DNA of 64,000 bases, taken from NCBI RefSeq assembly GCF_031755915.1, contig NC_083379.1:39998001-40062000 (forward strand). Reading direction: 5' to 3'. Positions 61,548 to 64,000 of this stretch are shown here, piece by piece. The position numbers and the translations under genes are program-made. This DNA is from Ziziphus jujuba (taxonomy: Eukaryota > Streptophyta > Magnoliopsida > Rosales > Rhamnaceae). The notes below the pieces were generated by a model that was given only the letters and a program-made list of their open reading frames with translations, searched no databases and had not been told where the DNA came from. The stretch's first letter is position 1. Each line of letters begins with the position of its first letter.

Positions 61548-61980
61548 TGTTACAGAATTGGGAGAAAAACGAATAGCAACGGAAACAAAGAAATCGAAGA
61601 ACAAACACACAATTAACGTGGAAACCCTTGACGGGAAAAACCACGGGCAGGGAGAAGCAAATCCAATATCGAAAGATTTGTACAAGGTGAGCCAAATTTC
61701 GAGATACCCTAAAAAATCCCAATAACGGCCGAACAAAAAATACAGATATATATATAGTACAGAAGAAACCCTAAAATGGAACAGGTCCATACCGCGGGGG
61801 CGCTGTCCCCGTACCCCCATCGGGCTCAGTGGTGGGCTACGGTCTCGGGCCTATCGGCCCGAGACCTCCGCTTCCACCACAGAGCCCCAAATTTTTCTCC
61901 AAAATTTAGTTTCACCAAATGGGTCGCACCGCGAGCTTTTCGGGTCGGGTCAACAAGAATTCGGGTCACAAACTCTAACA
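61548..61980 (-). repeat. 3' LTR (433 bp) of the Copia element in P450-8
   Basis: TGTTAGAGTTTGTGACC...TTCTGTAACA on the minus strand, with inverted TGTTA/TAACA ends. It contains a TATA-like run (tatatatata near 61745) and a GC-rich stretch at about 61790-61870. Confidence 0.9.
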
Positions 61981-62087
61981 ATCTCCACCTTGACACGAAT
62001 TCCATATAAGGAATGGAAAAACATACAAAACTCCAATCTTCGATAAAAGTTGCCATCCTCTTCCACAAAAGCCCCTAAAGGCAAAGC

Positions 62088-64000
62088 TCAACAACAAACA
62101 CCAACCAAGTCCAAGCAATGCTCAAACTTGGCTACTGGAAGTGCCTTGGTCATCATGTCAGCAGGATTATCATGATTACTCACCTTGCTGACAACAATAT
62201 CTCCACGAGCAATAACATCACGTACAAAATGATACCGAACATCTATATGTTTTGTCCTCTCGTGAAACATCTGATCCTTAGTGAGATAGATAGCACTCTG
62301 ACTATCACAATTGATAACCGTACTCTCCTGCTCAGAGCTCAACTCACCTATCAACCCCCTTAACCAAATAGCTTCTTTCACCGCTTCAGCTATAGCCATA
62401 TATTCAGCTTCTGTAGTTGATAGTGCAACTGTTGCTTGCAAAATAGACTTCCAACTGATAGAAGTATCTCCAAGAGTAAATACATAACCAGTAGTGGACC
62501 TCCTTCTATCAAGGTCCCCAGCAAAATCTGCATCAACATATCCACGTACACCCTCCTTACTTCCACCAAACTCTAAACAAGTGTTAGTAGTGCCTCTCAA
62601 GTACCTTAGAATCCACTTGACAGCTTGCCAGTGTTGTTTGCCAGGATTAGCCATATACCGGCTCACAACACTAACAGCATGTGCAATGTCAGGACGGGTA
62701 CACACCATAGCATACATCAAACTACCAACAGCACTAGAATAAGGAACATGTGACATATACTCAATATCTCTATCCGACTGTGGTGACATATCAGCAGACA
62801 ATCTAAAATGAGTAGCTAATGGAGTACTTACAGGTTTAGCGTTCTTCATTCCAAAACGCTCCAGAACTTTCTCAACAAAAGATCTTTGAGTCAAGAAAAG
62901 TTTACTTGCAGATCTATCTCTCTCAATCTCCATACCAAGAATCTTCTTTGCCGCTCCCAAATCTTTCATCTCAAATTCACCACTCAATTTTGCTTTCAAT
63001 CTGTTGATATCGGATTTCTTCTTGGCCACTATCAGCATATCATCAACATAAAGCAACAAATAAATAAATGAGCCATCTTCCAACTTCCTAAAATACACAC
63101 AGCTATCATATTGGCTTCTAGAATAGCCATGGCTAAACATAAACCCATCAAACCGTTTGTACCACTGACGAGGGGATTGCTTCAAACCATATAAGGACCT
63201 TTTCAACAAACACACATGATCCTCTTTTCCTTCAACCTCGAAACGTTCGGGTTGCTGCATATAAATTGTCTTCTCAAGCTCACCATGCAAGAAAGCGGTC
63301 TTCACATCTAGTTGCTCCAACTCTAAATCATGCATAGCAACTAGCGCTAACAAAGCACGAATAGAAGTATGTTTAACGACAGGGGAAAATATATCATTAA
63401 AATCAACTCCTTGTACCTGTGAATACCCCTTCGCTACTAAACGTGCTTTGTACCTCGCATCTTCAACACCAGGGATGCCTTCTTTCTTTTTGTAGACCCA
63501 CTTGCATCCCACAATCTTCTTACCCTCTGGAGGTAATGCTAACTCCCAAGTGTGGTTCTTATGAAGCGACTCCACCTCTTCCTGCATAGCAATTAACCAC
63601 TTTACAGAATCCTCACATGAAATGGCTTCATAATAGTTGCGAGGATCACTGGGACTCTCGATCTCCTGTGCTGCAACACAAGCAAAAGTGACATAGTCAG
63701 CTAAACTAGAGGGCTTCTTGATCTCCCTACGAGGTCTATCCTTGGCAATCGAATGCTCTTGCACCTCCTCAATTCTCTCTTCTTCCACATGAGTGGGTGT
63801 CTCAAATGGGCCTGAAACTGAACCATTCTGTGAAGTACTTACTTCCTCCACCCTAAACTTCACCTGCTTTGGCACACTGTCTGAAACAACGAGCTCCCTT
63901 TTTGGATGCAGCATTGCCATCTCATCAAACACAACATCCCTGCTAATCACAACCTTAGATGACTTTGGATCAGGAAGCCAAACTCTATATCCTTTTACAC
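62088..64000 (-). CDS. Copia pol: C-terminal integrase, reverse transcriptase, RNase H (open)
   Basis: One open frame continues through the window edge at 64000; the in-window part is about 637 codons. In order on the minus strand it reads [13 protein letters not shown] (integrase C-terminal region), an RVT_2 domain from [17 protein letters not shown] with [28 protein letters not shown] and the catalytic YVDDML (about 63030), then RNase H with [18 protein letters not shown] and STTEAEYMA, ending near 62088. No stop or frameshift is visible, in contrast to the other Copia copies, so this element may be young or active. It copies element RNA into DNA in cytoplasmic particles (family knowledge). 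Confidence 0.93.
   Translation of the reverse strand, partial: VKGYRVWLPDPKSSKVVISRDVVFDEMAMLHPKRELVVSDSVPKQVKFRVEEVSTSQNGSVSGPFETPTHVEEERIEEVQEHSIAKDRPRREIKKPSSLADYVTFACVAAQEIESPSDPRNYYEAISCEDSVKWLIAMQEEVESLHKNHTWELALPPEGKKIVGCKWVYKKKEGIPGVEDARYKARLVAKGYSQVQGVDFNDIFSPVVKHTSIRALLALVAMHDLELEQLDVKTAFLHGELEKTIYMQQPERFEVEGKEDHVCLLKRSLYGLKQSPRQWYKRFDGFMFSHGYSRSQYDSCVYFRKLEDGSFIYLLLYVDDMLIVAKKKSDINRLKAKLSGEFEMKDLGAAKKILGMEIERDRSASKLFLTQRSFVEKVLERFGMKNAKPVSTPLATHFRLSADMSPQSDRDIEYMSHVPYSSAVGSLMYAMVCTRPDIAHAVSVVSRYMANPGKQHWQAVKWILRYLRGTTNTCLEFGGSKEGVRGYVDADFAGDLDRRRSTTGYVFTLGDTSISWKSILQATVALSTTEAEYMAIAEAVKEAIWLRGLIGELSSEQESTVINCDSQSAIYLTKDQMFHERTKHIDVRYHFVRDVIARGDIVVSKVSNHDNPADMMTKALPVAKFEHCLDLVGVCC

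Larger units (their letters stand above)
61548..64000 (-). mobile_element. TNT1-type Ty1/Copia element, apparently recent, 3' part in window
   Basis: The 3' LTR is 61548-61980. A polypurine tract (CAAGGTGGAGAT on the minus strand, from 61981) and pol follow, running off the right edge. The insertion interrupts P450-8 exon 1; the left target copy should be CAGAC (61543-61547). The 5' LTR, PBS and gag lie outside the window. Confidence 0.92.

Overview
This is AT-rich nuclear DNA from a flowering plant, most likely a woody eudicot. The evidence is two-exon plant CYP71-type cytochrome P450 genes with GT-AG introns, plant FAS1 (fasciclin-like) genes, Copia elements primed by initiator tRNA-Met, a TRIM, a hAT-type element and a large solo LTR. 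I see no bacterial genes, operons, tRNA, rRNA or CRISPR. The species cannot be fixed from sequence alone.

Almost every gene lies on the minus strand. Positions 1-16137 hold three tandem CYP71 genes plus an orphan exon. P450-1 (1899-3755) and P450-3 (10107-14424) are intact. P450-2 (6822-8781) is broken by one 2-bp slip. An isolated degenerate exon 2 lies at 15545-16137. The 3' flanks of P450-1 and P450-2 are themselves duplicated, and a dense W-box cluster lies about 0.6 kb upstream of P450-1.

Positions 16531-57640 are a tandem segmental duplication with a period of about 23.3 kb. Unit 1 is 16531-39803 and unit 2 is 39804 to about 57640. In order, each unit carries an intact FAS1 gene, a P450 pseudogene with a nonsense codon shared by both units, a spacer that differs between units, a FAS1 pseudogene, a decayed Copia element, a second FAS1 pseudogene, and a P450 stub holding a hAT-type element. 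Unit 1 alone has a 3,020-bp solo LTR nested in the Copia LTR, a three-LTR TRIM in its spacer, and a further P450 pseudogene (37218-39557) that unit 2 has lost. The junction at 39803/39804 lies inside a Copia pol remnant whose unbroken continuation is at 57640-58900.

From 57.4 to 64 kb come that Copia remnant, another P450 stub, and P450-8, whose second exon (59922-60533) is intact. Its first exon is cut at 61547 by a Copia element that looks young, has an open pol frame and runs off the window.

The theme is birth and death of a P450 array interleaved with FAS1 genes and repeatedly invaded by nested transposons. Genes with an intact reading frame are P450-1, P450-3 and the two FAS1 copies at 18105 and 41356. 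The P450s are expected to be ER-anchored monooxygenases of specialised metabolism, substrate unknown. No other biosynthetic enzyme is visible, so the sequence does not show a multi-enzyme gene cluster.
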